From Mycolicibacterium sarraceniae (GTDB taxonomy: Bacteria > Actinomycetota > Actinomycetes > Mycobacteriales > Mycobacteriaceae), in contig NZ_AP022595.1 of the NCBI RefSeq assembly GCF_010731875.1, forward strand, positions 3,038,001 through 3,102,000: a stretch of 64,000 nucleotides of DNA, read 5' to 3'. This document shows positions 24,771 to 34,311 of the stretch, piece after piece (the stretch's first letter is position 1; each line of letters opens with the position of its first letter). Position numbers and translations under genes: made by a program. A model generated the notes under the pieces. That model worked only from the letters and a program-made list of their open reading frames with translations. It did no database searches and was not told the origin of the DNA.

Positions 24771-25566
24771 GGGACCGGAGCGTTGGTCACCGGGTATTTC
24801 GTTGAAGAGTGCTGCGGGTCCGATGCAGGCTATTGGCGGGTTGTTCGCGATGTCGGCGGATGCGGTGCGGTTTGTGTTTCGGAAGCCGTTTCAGTGGCGG
24901 GAGTTTTTGGAGCAGTCGTGGTTTGTGGCGCGGGTGTCGTTGGCGCCGACGTTGTTGGTGGCGATTCCGTTCACGGTGTTGGTGAGTTTCACGCTCAATA
25001 TTCTGTTGCGGGAGTTGGGGGCTGCGGATCTGTCGGGGGCTGGTGCGGCGTTTGGCGCGGTGACGCAGGTCGGTCCGTTGGTGACGGTGTTGATTGTGGC
25101 TGGTGCTGGTGCCACGGCGATGTGTGCGGATTTGGGGTCGCGCACGATCCGTGAGGAGATCGACGCGATGGAGGTGCTGGGGATTAACCCGGTGCAGCGG
25201 TTGGTGACTCCCCGGGTGTTGGCGTCGGGTTTGGTGGCGCTGTTGCTGAATAGTTTGGTGGTGATCATCGGGATTTTGGGTGGTTACGTGTTCTCGGTGT
25301 TTGTTCAGGATGTGAATCCGGGTGCGTTCGCTGCGGGGATCACGTTGTTGACCGGGGTGCCGGAGGTGATCATCTCGTGTGTGAAGGCGGCGTTGTTTGG
25401 GTTGATCGCGGGTTTGGTGGCGTGTTATCGGGGGTTGACGATCTCTGGTGGTGGTGCCAAGGCGGTGGGGAACGCGGTCAATGAGACGGTGGTGTACGCG
25501 TTCATGGCGTTGTTCGTGGTGAACGTGGTCGTGACCGCTATTGGTATCCGGATGAGCGCGAGGTAG
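24760..25566 (+). CDS. yrbEA: YrbE-type Mce permease subunit A
   Basis: 268 residues, integral membrane permease of the MlaE family, one of two that form the membrane channel of an Mce import system powered by a shared ATPase (MceG, not in this window). Several hydrophobic spans, the family block GSRTIREEIDAMEVLGINPV and late YRGLTISGGGAKAVGNAVN are clear. GGAGGG precedes ATG 24760. Codon use is unusual: third positions are heavily G and T, unlike the C/G-ending neighbours, suggesting a different evolutionary history. Confidence 0.96.
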   Translation: MAAKGPERWSPGISLKSAAGPMQAIGGLFAMSADAVRFVFRKPFQWREFLEQSWFVARVSLAPTLLVAIPFTVLVSFTLNILLRELGAADLSGAGAAFGAVTQVGPLVTVLIVAGAGATAMCADLGSRTIREEIDAMEVLGINPVQRLVTPRVLASGLVALLLNSLVVIIGILGGYVFSVFVQDVNPGAFAAGITLLTGVPEVIISCVKAALFGLIAGLVACYRGLTISGGGAKAVGNAVNETVVYAFMALFVVNVVVTAIGIRMSAR

Positions 25567-25571
25567 GACCG

Positions 25572-26420
25572 GTGGCGTCGCTACAGGGTGTGTATCCGCG
25601 GATCGCGCGGCAGGTCAGGCGTCCGTTGGGGACGTTTAGTCGTATTGGTGATCACACGATTTTTTATGGGCGTGCGATCGCTGGCACTCCGCACGCGACG
25701 GTGCATTTCCGGAAAGAGATCATCCGGTTGATCGCGGAGATCTCGATGGGTGCGGGCACGTTGGCGATGATCGGCGGCACCGTGGTGATCGTCGGGTTCT
25801 TGACGTTGGCTGCCGGTGGGACGCTGGCGGTGCAGGGTTATAGCTCATTGGGCAATATCGGTATCGAAGCGTTGACGGGCTTTTTGGCCGCGTTCATTAA
25901 TGTGCGGATCAGTGCGCCGGTGGTGGCTGGGATCGGGTTGGCTGCGACTTTCGGTGCGGGTGTGACTGCGCAGTTGGGTGCGATGCGGATCAATGAGGAG
26001 ATCGACGCGCTGGAGTCGATGGGTATTCCGCCGGTCGAATACCTTGTCAGTACTCGGATTGTGGCCGGGATGGTCGCGATCACCCCGCTGTACTCGATCG
26101 CGGTGATCTTGAGCTTTGTGGCCAGCCAGTTCACCACGGTGGTGTTGTTCGGCCAGTCCGGGGGTTTGTATGACCATTACTTCACCACGTTTTTGAATCC
26201 GATCGATCTGCTGTGGAGTTTCTTGCAGGCGGTGTTGATGGCCATCACGATCTTGTTGATCCACACCTACTTCGGCTACTTCGCCACCGGTGGACCCTCC
26301 GGTGTCGGGGTAGCAGTCGGTAACGCCGTGCGGACCTCCCTGATCGTGGTCGTCTCGGTCACCCTGTTGGTCTCCCTGGCCATCTACGGATCCAACGGCA
26401 ACTTCAACCTGTCCGGATAG
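25572..26420 (+). CDS. yrbEB: YrbE-type Mce permease subunit B
   Basis: 282 residues from GTG 25572, 5 bp after yrbEA. MlaE-family permease: GAMRINEEIDALESMGIPPV is the conserved cytosolic EQ-loop-like region, with multiple membrane spans. The last block GYFATGGPSGVGVAVGNAV is usual for YrbEB. G/T-ending codons dominate until about 26270, where the sequence switches abruptly to the C-ending codon style of the downstream mce genes. Confidence 0.96.
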   Translation: MASLQGVYPRIARQVRRPLGTFSRIGDHTIFYGRAIAGTPHATVHFRKEIIRLIAEISMGAGTLAMIGGTVVIVGFLTLAAGGTLAVQGYSSLGNIGIEALTGFLAAFINVRISAPVVAGIGLAATFGAGVTAQLGAMRINEEIDALESMGIPPVEYLVSTRIVAGMVAITPLYSIAVILSFVASQFTTVVLFGQSGGLYDHYFTTFLNPIDLLWSFLQAVLMAITILLIHTYFGYFATGGPSGVGVAVGNAVRTSLIVVVSVTLLVSLAIYGSNGNFNLSG

Positions 26421-26431
26421 GGGGGGACGAC

Positions 26432-27709
26432 GTGACGCGGAATCTCGGTCCGGGCCCGTCCGACCGATCTGAAACCGAAACCGATGCTGCGCCGGTGGCG
26501 GCCAGAACTGGGACCAACTTCGGTGCGCGCGGCTGGGCACGCCCGGTGGCGGGCCTGGCGACCGTGGTGATCGTCGCCGCGATCGTCGCGGTTTCCGTCG
26601 GCCTGTTCCGTGGCGACTTCACCAAAACCGTTCCGGTGACCGTGATCTCCGACCGCGCCGGTCTGGTGATGAACCCTGACGCCCGAGTGAAGATGCGTGG
26701 TGTACAGGTGGGCAAGGTCGATTCGATCGAGACCCGCCCCGATGGTGCGGCCGTCCTGCACTTGGCGATGGACCCTGGGCAGCTGCGCAAGATTCCGTCC
26801 AACGTCGTCGCCGATATTGCCTCGACGACAGTTTTCGGTGCGAAATACGTCAACTTTGAACCGCCTGCTGACCCGTCATCGAAGCCCATGTATTCCGGTC
26901 AGGTACTGCAGGGCCAACATGTCACCGTCGAAATCAACACGGTGTTCCAGCAGCTGACGCAGATCCTCGACAAGATCGATCCGACACAGCTCAACGCGAC
27001 ACTCGGGGCGCTCTCAGAGGCATTCGCGGCCCGCGGCAAGCAATTTGGTCAGACCGTGGCCGACTTCGACAGCCTGCTGGCCAAGCTGGAGCCCAGCCTG
27101 CCCAACCTGGCCAAGGACATCGAACTGTCCGCGCCAGTGTCGGCCGCCTATGCCGACGCCGCACCGGATCTGGTGAAGACGGTGCAGAACACGAACAGAA
27201 TCAGCCAGAGCATCGTGGACGAACAGCAGAATCTGGACACGTTTCTGGTCAACATGATTGGGCTGGCCGATCAGGGCAATGACGTGCTGGGCGCCAACCA
27301 GCCGGCACTGTCCAAGGTGCTCCAGTTGCTGACGCCCACCACGAAGTTGTTCAACGAATATGCGCCGGTCATCGAGTGCACGCTCAAAGGTATGGACTGG
27401 ATCCGGTTGTCGCCTCCACTGCAGGACCCTGGCGTGGCGGTCGCCGTCGCCTTCACACTGGGCATCGATCGGTACCGCTACCCCTCGAACCTGCCAAAGG
27501 TTGCGGCCACGGGCGGTCCGCAGTGCATGGGCCTGCCGTACCTCGGCTTCGGCAACAAATCCAAGTACTTGGTCACCGATGTCGGCAGCAACCCGTGGCA
27601 GTACGGCAACCAGGGCATCCTGCTGAACTCTGACGGCCTCAAACAACTGCTGTTCGGGCCGCTGGATGGCCCGCCGCGCAACACCGCACAGATCGGACAG
27701 CCGGGATGA
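26432..27709 (+). CDS. mceA: Mce family protein A (MlaD domain)
   Basis: 425 residues from GTG 26432. A short cytosolic N-terminus, one membrane anchor (about residues 45-67, VVIVAAIVAVSVGLFRG), then an MlaD domain (VPVTVISDRAGLVMNPDARV, then KMRGVQVGKVDSI) and a long helical region. Forms, with MceB-F, the periplasm-spanning hexameric tube that carries lipids to YrbE. Ends 4 bp into mceB, so translation is coupled. Confidence 0.96.
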   Translation: MTRNLGPGPSDRSETETDAAPVAARTGTNFGARGWARPVAGLATVVIVAAIVAVSVGLFRGDFTKTVPVTVISDRAGLVMNPDARVKMRGVQVGKVDSIETRPDGAAVLHLAMDPGQLRKIPSNVVADIASTTVFGAKYVNFEPPADPSSKPMYSGQVLQGQHVTVEINTVFQQLTQILDKIDPTQLNATLGALSEAFAARGKQFGQTVADFDSLLAKLEPSLPNLAKDIELSAPVSAAYADAAPDLVKTVQNTNRISQSIVDEQQNLDTFLVNMIGLADQGNDVLGANQPALSKVLQLLTPTTKLFNEYAPVIECTLKGMDWIRLSPPLQDPGVAVAVAFTLGIDRYRYPSNLPKVAATGGPQCMGLPYLGFGNKSKYLVTDVGSNPWQYGNQGILLNSDGLKQLLFGPLDGPPRNTAQIGQPG

Positions 27710-28731
27710 TGCGCACCACAAGCACACTGGTCAAGTTCGGCGTGTTCAGCGTCGTGATGGTGGTGTTGACCGCGTTCCTGTTCTTGGCGTTCAGCAACTA
27801 CCGGAGCGGTTCGACGTCCGGCTATTCAGCAGTGTTCGCGGACGCATCCCGGCTGAAGGACGGCGACACGGTGCGGGTCGCCGGAGTCCGGGTTGGCACG
27901 ATCGACAGTGTCGACCTGCAACCCGACAAGAGCGTCCTGGTCAAGTTCGACGCCGACCGTGACATCGTCTTGACCACGGGAACCCAGGCGGCAGTTCGCT
28001 ATTTGAACCTCACCGGTGACCGGTATCTGGAGCTCATCGACGGGCCGGGCTCGGCTCGGGTGCTGTCGACGGGTTCCACGATTCCCAAGGACCGCACCCA
28101 GGGCGCATTGGACCTTGACCTCTTGCTCGGCGGCCTTCGCCCGGTCATTCAGGGGCTCAACCCGCAGGACGTCAACGCGCTCACCACCTCGCTGATCAAC
28201 ATCCTGCAGGGGCAGGGCGACACCCTTGACTCGTTGCTGGGGAAGACGACGTCGTTCTCGAATGCGTTGGCCGACAACAGTCAGACTGTCGAGCAGCTGA
28301 TTGACAACCTGAAGGTCGTAGTCGATACCTTGGCCAAGGATGGCGATAAGTTCTCCGGAGCCATCGACAAGCTGGAGAAGCTGATCACCGGTCTGGCACA
28401 GGATCGCGAACCCATCGGCACGGCGATCACGCAGCTAGACAACGGAACGGCCTCGCTGACAAGCCTTCTCAGCCAGGCCCGCGCCCCTCTGAAGGGAGAC
28501 GTCGAGCAACTCAACCGGCTGGCGCCGCTGCTGGACGACAACAGGATCGTCTTCGACAGGGGGCTGCAGCGTGGGCCGGACAACTACCGCAAAATGGCCC
28601 GGCTCGGGGCGTACGGCAGCTGGATCATGTATTACATCTGCGGAATTGGCATCCGCGTGACCGATCTTCAGGGACGGACCGGGGTCTTCCCGATGATCAA
28701 ACAAGAAACCGGAAGGTGTGCGGAGCCCTGA
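27706..28731 (+). CDS. mceB: Mce family protein B
   Basis: 341 residues from ATG 27706 (a second ATG one codon on is equally possible). N-terminal membrane anchor, MlaD domain YSAVFADASRLKDGDTVRVA then GVRVGTIDSVDL, helical tail and a conserved MceB end reading GTYGSWIMYYICG-like (here GAYGSWIMYYICG). Subunit of the six-protein Mce tube. Overlaps mceA and mceC by 4 and 1 bp. Confidence 0.96.
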   Translation: MMRTTSTLVKFGVFSVVMVVLTAFLFLAFSNYRSGSTSGYSAVFADASRLKDGDTVRVAGVRVGTIDSVDLQPDKSVLVKFDADRDIVLTTGTQAAVRYLNLTGDRYLELIDGPGSARVLSTGSTIPKDRTQGALDLDLLLGGLRPVIQGLNPQDVNALTTSLINILQGQGDTLDSLLGKTTSFSNALADNSQTVEQLIDNLKVVVDTLAKDGDKFSGAIDKLEKLITGLAQDREPIGTAITQLDNGTASLTSLLSQARAPLKGDVEQLNRLAPLLDDNRIVFDRGLQRGPDNYRKMARLGAYGSWIMYYICGIGIRVTDLQGRTGVFPMIKQETGRCAEP

Positions 28732-29813
28732 TGCTGAAATACCGCGCTTCCAATCTATGGCGCGCCGGATTCCTCGGTGCCGTCCTGATCCTGCTCGTGA
28801 TCGCCGTCGGGTTGCAGCCCGAACGCCTGCTTCAGTTGGCCACCTCGGTCCGCCATCAGGCATTGTTCACCGAGGCCGGCGGCATCACTACCGGCAACGA
28901 CGTGACGCTGTCCGGTATCAAAATCGGTTCGGTCACCGACGTTTCACTGGACAACGGCGATGCGCTGGTCACGTTCACTACCGCGGGCAAGTATTCGCTG
29001 GGGTCCCAAACGACGGCGCACATTCGCACCGGTTCCCTGTTGGGCGAGCGGGTGCTCACCCTGGAATCGGCGGGTGGTGGGAGCCTGCGGTCTGCCGATG
29101 TGATTCCGACGACCCGGACGTCGTCGCCGTATTCGCTCACCGAGGCGGTCAGCGATCTGACCAGCAACACGGCTGGGACCGACACCGCATCGCTCAACCA
29201 GTCGCTGGACACCCTCTCGGCCACGATCGACCAGCTGGCGCCGAAGCTGGGGCCGACGTTCGACGGTCTGAGCACGCTGTCGCGATCGCTCAACAGTCGC
29301 AACGAAAATTTGGCCGGCTTACTCAGGAGCGCTTCCGACGTCACTACCGTGTTGGGGCAGCGGAGTCAGCAGCTGAACACCTTGATTTTGAATGCCAACG
29401 ACCTGCTGGGTGTGCTGAACGACCGCCGCGAGGTGATCGTTGACCTGCTGGCCAACACCTCCGCGGTGTCGGCCCAGCTGACGGGTCTGGTCCACGATAA
29501 CGAGGACAAGCTGGCGCCGACGCTGCAGCGCCTCAATTCCGTTGTCGCCGTGCTGGAGAAGAACAAAGACAATATCGCCACGATGTTGCCGAGCGTAAAG
29601 AAATTCATCCTCTCCGAGGGCGAGACACTGGCCAACGGCCCGTACTACAACGCGTTTGTGCCAAACCTGCAGCCCGCGCAGTTGCTGCAGCCGTTCATGG
29701 ACTACGCGTTCGGCTTCCGGCGCGGAGTCAATGCCGGTCAGCCCGCTGACACCGCTGGGCCGCGCGCCGAGTTGCCACTGCCCTACAACGGTATTCCTGG
29801 AGGTTCGCGCTGA
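28731..29813 (+). CDS. mceC: Mce family protein C
   Basis: 360 residues from ATG 28731; an in-frame GTG 15 bp earlier lies inside mceB and is less likely. N-terminal anchor, MlaD domain (FTEAGGITTGNDVTLSGIKI), long coiled-helix region, and the GPYYNAFVPNL segment near the end. Hexamer subunit. Adjacent genes overlap by one base at both ends, showing tight translational coupling. Confidence 0.95.
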   Translation: MLKYRASNLWRAGFLGAVLILLVIAVGLQPERLLQLATSVRHQALFTEAGGITTGNDVTLSGIKIGSVTDVSLDNGDALVTFTTAGKYSLGSQTTAHIRTGSLLGERVLTLESAGGGSLRSADVIPTTRTSSPYSLTEAVSDLTSNTAGTDTASLNQSLDTLSATIDQLAPKLGPTFDGLSTLSRSLNSRNENLAGLLRSASDVTTVLGQRSQQLNTLILNANDLLGVLNDRREVIVDLLANTSAVSAQLTGLVHDNEDKLAPTLQRLNSVVAVLEKNKDNIATMLPSVKKFILSEGETLANGPYYNAFVPNLQPAQLLQPFMDYAFGFRRGVNAGQPADTAGPRAELPLPYNGIPGGSR

Positions 29814-31243
29814 TGGGCCGACGCTGGGTCAAGGTGCTGGCAGTGGTGCTAGCCGGGGTTCTCCTGGTGGGTGTGGCGGTGCTGGTGCGCAACGTCCTTT
29901 TCGGCCCCAAGCGAATCGATGCGGTCTTCACCACCGCCACGGGTGTCTATCCCGGTGACGATGTTCGGGTGTCGGGGGTCAAGGTCGGCACGATCAAGGC
30001 GATCGAGCCGGAGGGCACCCAGACCAAGCTGGTGCTCGACGTAGACCGGGATGTGCCCGTCCCAGCCGACGCCAAGGCCGTGATCGTCGCGCAGAATCTG
30101 GTGGCTGCCCGTTACGTTCAACTCACCCCGGCTTATCGGAAGAACACCGGGCAGAAGGAGATGGCCGACGGCGCGGTGATTCCCTTGGACCGCACCGCGA
30201 TACCGGTGGAGTGGGACGAGGTCAAAGAACAGCTGACCAGGCTGGCCACCGACCTGGGACCGCGAAGCGGTGTTTCGGGAACGTCGGTCTCGCGCTTCAT
30301 TGACAGCGCGGCCAATGCGCTGGACGGCAATGGCGACAAGTTGCGCCAGACCATCACCGAGCTTGCCGGCGTGTCTCGTGTCCTGGCCAACGGCAGCGGC
30401 AACATCGTCGACATCGTCAAGAACCTGCAGACCTTCGTCACCACCCTTCGCGACAGCAACGAACAGGTGGTGATGTTCCAGAACCGATTGGCGACGCTGA
30501 CCAGGGTGATCGACGGCAATCGCTCGGATCTCGACGGTGCGCTGAAGAACTTGTCGGTGGCCATCGTCGACATCCAACGGTTCGTCGCGGGTAGCCGCGA
30601 CCAGACGTCGGAGCAGCTGCATCGGCTGACGAACGTCACCACGAATCTGTTGAACAACAAAATGGAAATCGAGAACATTCTCCACATCGCGCCGAACGCG
30701 TTGGCCAACGCCTACAACATCTACAACCCGTCCTCGGGTAGCGCGGTGGGCCAGTTCGTGTTGAACAACTTCTCGAACCCGACCGAATTCATCTGCGGCG
30801 CAATCGGTGCGATCGAGAACACCACTGCCCCGGAGACGGCGAAGCTTTGCAGTCAGTACCTAGGCCCGGCGCTTCGGTTGCTGAACTTCAACTACCTGCC
30901 AATCGGAATCGATCCCTATCTCATGCCCTCGGCGTCGCCGGACGAACTCGTCTACTCGCAGCCGAACCTGGCCCCGGGTGCTGGTGGTCCGACCCCCGAT
31001 GTGCCGCCACTGCCGCCGTCGATCTCGGCATACGAAGGTGGGGGACCCACTCCGCCGCCGCCGTTCACCGGCCGCGCGCCAGGGGAGGCGCCGCCCGGTG
31101 CTGCCCAGCTGTTGCCCGGCGCAGGACCGATCATCCCGCCCAGCGTGATCTCGTCGCTGCCCAGCATGTTGAACCCGACCGGGCCCGCCCCCGGTCCGGA
31201 GCCTGGTGCCCCGATGGCGGCAGAAGCAGGAGGGACGCCATGA
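29813..31243 (+). CDS. mceD: Mce family protein D
   Basis: 476 residues. Signal anchor (VLAVVLAGVLLVGVAVLV), MlaD domain FTTATGVYPGDDVRVSGVKV with GTIKAIEPEG, helical region, then a Pro/Gly/Ala-rich C-terminal tail from about residue 385 onward (PPLPPSISAYEGGGPTPPPP). Such disordered tails are usual for MceD. Overlaps mceE by 4 bp. Confidence 0.95.
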   Translation: MGRRWVKVLAVVLAGVLLVGVAVLVRNVLFGPKRIDAVFTTATGVYPGDDVRVSGVKVGTIKAIEPEGTQTKLVLDVDRDVPVPADAKAVIVAQNLVAARYVQLTPAYRKNTGQKEMADGAVIPLDRTAIPVEWDEVKEQLTRLATDLGPRSGVSGTSVSRFIDSAANALDGNGDKLRQTITELAGVSRVLANGSGNIVDIVKNLQTFVTTLRDSNEQVVMFQNRLATLTRVIDGNRSDLDGALKNLSVAIVDIQRFVAGSRDQTSEQLHRLTNVTTNLLNNKMEIENILHIAPNALANAYNIYNPSSGSAVGQFVLNNFSNPTEFICGAIGAIENTTAPETAKLCSQYLGPALRLLNFNYLPIGIDPYLMPSASPDELVYSQPNLAPGAGGPTPDVPPLPPSISAYEGGGPTPPPPFTGRAPGEAPPGAAQLLPGAGPIIPPSVISSLPSMLNPTGPAPGPEPGAPMAAEAGGTP

Positions 31244-32592
31244 TCGGCGGAAAAGCATGGCGACGGGCGGTGATCGCAGGGTCGTGCGTTGCGGTGACCA
31301 CCAGTGCCTGCGCATTCCAGGGCGTCAACTCGCTGCCGCTGCCCGGCACGGTGGGACGCGGGGGAGATGCCAGCATCTACCACGCGGAGATCGCGAATAT
31401 CGCCACGCTGGAGCCGAATTCGCCGGTGATGATCAACGACGTCGTCGTCGGCAGCGTGCGTAAGCTGACCGTCAAGAACTGGCACGCCGATGTCGAGTTC
31501 TCGGTCAAGCCCGACGTCGTGGTGCCGGCGAACGCCGTTGCGAGCGTTGGACAGACCAGCTTGCTGGGCTCGATGCACCTATCGCTGAACACCCCGATTG
31601 GCCAGGCACCGAGCGGGAAGCTCAACCCAGGCGCGACGATTCCGCTGAATTCTACTTCGACGTATCCGACCACCGAGCAGACGCTGGCGTCGCTGGCGGC
31701 CGTGGTCACTGGCGGCGGGCTCGGGCAGATCGGCGACGTCATCCACAACTTCAGTACAGCGGTCAGCGGCAACGAGGCCGCATTCCGCGACCTGATCACC
31801 CGGCTCGACACCTTCGTCGCAACGTTGGACAGCCAGCGTGACAACATCGTCTCGGTCATTCAGTCGTTGAACCGGATGGCCGCGACGTTCGCCGGTCAGC
31901 GCGACGACCTCGCCGCGGCTCTCCAGAAGATCCCGCCGGCCATCGACGTTCTGATCAAGGAAAGGCCCACGCTGACAACAGCGTTGGTGAAGCTCGGCAC
32001 CTTCAGCGATACCGCCAACACGGTGGTCAACCAGTCGCAGGCCGACCTGGTTGCCAACCTGAAAAACCTGGAACCTGCCCTCAAGGCGTTCGCCGACGTC
32101 GGCCCCGATCTGGATGCGCTCCTCGAATACGCGATCCACTTCCCGTTCACCCAGCCATTCATGGATCGGGCTATCCGCGGTGACTATTACAACCTGTTCG
32201 CGACCATCGACCTGACCGTCCCACGGCTGAAGCGCACACTGATGCTCGGTACCAGATGGGGAGACGCGCAGGCCCAGCTGATTCCCGCGCCCGGCGATCC
32301 GTACTACCTGAATTACACCTACGACCCGCTCAAGACCGGGGTCACCCCGCCGCCACCGGATGTCTTCGACGACAACCCGCCGGTGGCGCCCCCGCTGGCG
32401 GCGATCGCTGCCGCAGGTCCGATTCTGCCGTTTGTACCGCCGCCGTCGACTGGGGTGCCGGGTGCCGACATCTACACCCGCGAGCAGCTGGCCGCGACGG
32501 GCGTCAACCCGGTCTTCGCCGGACCCTATGCGGCCCAATCTAATCAGCCGGCGACCACACCGCCGGCTCCGCCGACAGCAGGAGGTGGCTAA
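31240..32592 (+). CDS. mceE: Mce family lipoprotein E
   Basis: 450 residues from ATG 31240 at the overlap with mceD; a longer frame upstream lies antiphase inside mceD and is rejected. The signal region ends TTSACAFQG with a candidate lipidated Cys24, although Thr at -3 is not a standard lipobox residue; the following NSLPLPGT is the usual MceE context. MlaD domain (NSPVMINDVVVGSVRKL), helical segment and Pro-rich tail follow. Anchored in the membrane as the lipoprotein of the complex. Confidence 0.94.
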   Translation: MIGGKAWRRAVIAGSCVAVTTSACAFQGVNSLPLPGTVGRGGDASIYHAEIANIATLEPNSPVMINDVVVGSVRKLTVKNWHADVEFSVKPDVVVPANAVASVGQTSLLGSMHLSLNTPIGQAPSGKLNPGATIPLNSTSTYPTTEQTLASLAAVVTGGGLGQIGDVIHNFSTAVSGNEAAFRDLITRLDTFVATLDSQRDNIVSVIQSLNRMAATFAGQRDDLAAALQKIPPAIDVLIKERPTLTTALVKLGTFSDTANTVVNQSQADLVANLKNLEPALKAFADVGPDLDALLEYAIHFPFTQPFMDRAIRGDYYNLFATIDLTVPRLKRTLMLGTRWGDAQAQLIPAPGDPYYLNYTYDPLKTGVTPPPPDVFDDNPPVAPPLAAIAAAGPILPFVPPPSTGVPGADIYTREQLAATGVNPVFAGPYAAQSNQPATTPPAPPTAGGG

Positions 32593-34299
32593 ATGCTGAC
32601 GCGTTTTGTCCGGACTCAGCTCATCATCTTCACCGTCGCCTCGATCGTCGGTGTGGCAATCATGTTGTTCGCCTACATCCAGATACCCACCCTGCTGGGA
32701 GTGGGTCGGCTCACCGTCAAGCTGGATCTACCGGCCACCGGCGGTCTCTACCAGTTCAGCAATGTCACTTACCGGGGTTTGCAAATCGGCAAGGTCACCT
32801 CGATCGAGCTGACCGACACCGGCGCTCAGGCGACGCTGTCGCTGGACAACTCGCCAAAGATCCCGGCGGATCTCAAGGCCGAGGTGCGCAGCATGTCAGC
32901 GGTGGGCGAGCAATATGTCGAACTGTTGCCGCGCACCAACAAAGCACCCTACCTACAGGACGGCTCGGTCATCGCGGTCGGCAATAGCTCGATTCCGCAG
33001 GCGGTGGGCCCGATGCTCGACCAGGTGAGCAAGCTGGTCGGAAGCATCCCCAAAGACACACTGAGCCAATTGCTTGGCGAGACCTACCAGGCTTTCAACG
33101 GAACGGGTTACGACTTCGGGTCGCTTGTGGACTCGGGTGCGACGATTACCCGCGACGCTAACGGAATCGCCGACAACACCCGAGCGCTGATCGACGACGC
33201 ACGGCCGTTCGTCCGGGCGCAGGAGATGACCACCGACTCGATCAGGACCTGGGCGCAGAGCCTGGCCGGCATCACCGGGCAGGTGGCTGACAACGATCCG
33301 CAGTTCCGTTCGATTCTGAAGAACGGGCCGGGCTTCGCGCAGGAGACCTCGAAGCTGCTCGAGCAGATAAAACCAACGCTGCCAGTGCTTTTGGCGAACC
33401 TGACCACGTTCGGTCAGATCTTTCTGACGTACAATAAATCGGTCGAACAGTTGTTTGTTCTTGTGCCGCCGTTCGTCGCCCAGATTCAGACCTACACCCA
33501 AGCCAACAACCCCACCGGTGTGCCCAACGGTGACTTCTCACTGGGACTCGGCGATCCCGCAGCCTGCACGATCGGGTTCCTGCCGCCGTCATCGTGGCGA
33601 AACCCGGCTGACACGTCGGTGATCGACACCCCGGACGGGCTCTACTGCAAGCTCCCGCAGGACTCGCCGGTGGCCGTCCGCGGCGCACGTAACTACCCCT
33701 GCATGGAGCATCCCGGTAAGCGCGCTCCCACCGTGGAACTGTGCAACGACCCCAACGGCTTCCAACCGCTGGCGCAGCGTCAGCACGTCACCGGGCCGTA
33801 CCCGATTGACCCCAATCTGGTTGCTCAGGGGATCCCGATCGACAGCCGTGCGCTGCCGGGCTCCAACCTCTTTGGGCCACTGCAGGGCACGCCGCTGCCG
33901 CCGGGGGTGAGCGCCCCGCCGCCGGGCGCGCCGCCGATCGGTCCGCCGCCGCCGAACTTCGCGGGTACCGGGCCGGGGCCGCTGCTGCCCGGCCAGCCGA
34001 TCTATCAGACGCCGCCGGTGTCGCCGCCGGGCCCGGAGGGCAATATCGGACCCGCACCGGTCAACCCGCCGGGGCCGCAGAACATGCTGCCGGTTGACAA
34101 GCAGCCTCCACCCACGGATCCGGCTGTGCCCCAGGCAGCTCCGAGTGCGTTCAACGGCGGCAGCCGGACGGCTCCGGTGCTGCAGGTCGCCAAGTACGAC
34201 AAACGCACCGGCGAGTACATGGGTAGCGACGGAACGCTCTATCGCCAGACGAATTTGGCCAAGCCGGCAACGACGTGGCAGGACATGCTGCAGAGCTGA
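32593..34299 (+). CDS. mceF: Mce family protein F
   Basis: 568 residues, starting directly after mceE. N-terminal anchor (LIIFTVASIVGVAIMLFAYI), MlaD domain (YQFSNVTYRGLQIGKVTSIE), helical region, then from about residue 420 a Pro/Gly-rich tail. It ends with a short ordered block (QVAKYDKRTGEYMGSDGTLY) seen at the end of other MceF proteins. Closes the tube subunit set A-F; the small secreted gene 34312 follows 12 bp later. Confidence 0.95.
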   Translation: MLTRFVRTQLIIFTVASIVGVAIMLFAYIQIPTLLGVGRLTVKLDLPATGGLYQFSNVTYRGLQIGKVTSIELTDTGAQATLSLDNSPKIPADLKAEVRSMSAVGEQYVELLPRTNKAPYLQDGSVIAVGNSSIPQAVGPMLDQVSKLVGSIPKDTLSQLLGETYQAFNGTGYDFGSLVDSGATITRDANGIADNTRALIDDARPFVRAQEMTTDSIRTWAQSLAGITGQVADNDPQFRSILKNGPGFAQETSKLLEQIKPTLPVLLANLTTFGQIFLTYNKSVEQLFVLVPPFVAQIQTYTQANNPTGVPNGDFSLGLGDPAACTIGFLPPSSWRNPADTSVIDTPDGLYCKLPQDSPVAVRGARNYPCMEHPGKRAPTVELCNDPNGFQPLAQRQHVTGPYPIDPNLVAQGIPIDSRALPGSNLFGPLQGTPLPPGVSAPPPGAPPIGPPPPNFAGTGPGPLLPGQPIYQTPPVSPPGPEGNIGPAPVNPPGPQNMLPVDKQPPPTDPAVPQAAPSAFNGGSRTAPVLQVAKYDKRTGEYMGSDGTLYRQTNLAKPATTWQDMLQS

Positions 34300-34311
34300 A
34301 AGGGGTATGGG

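Noticed and set aside
30847..31239. N-terminal extension of MceE
   Set aside because: It lies in another frame of mceD, and the signal peptide starts only at ATG 31240 at the mceD/mceE overlap.
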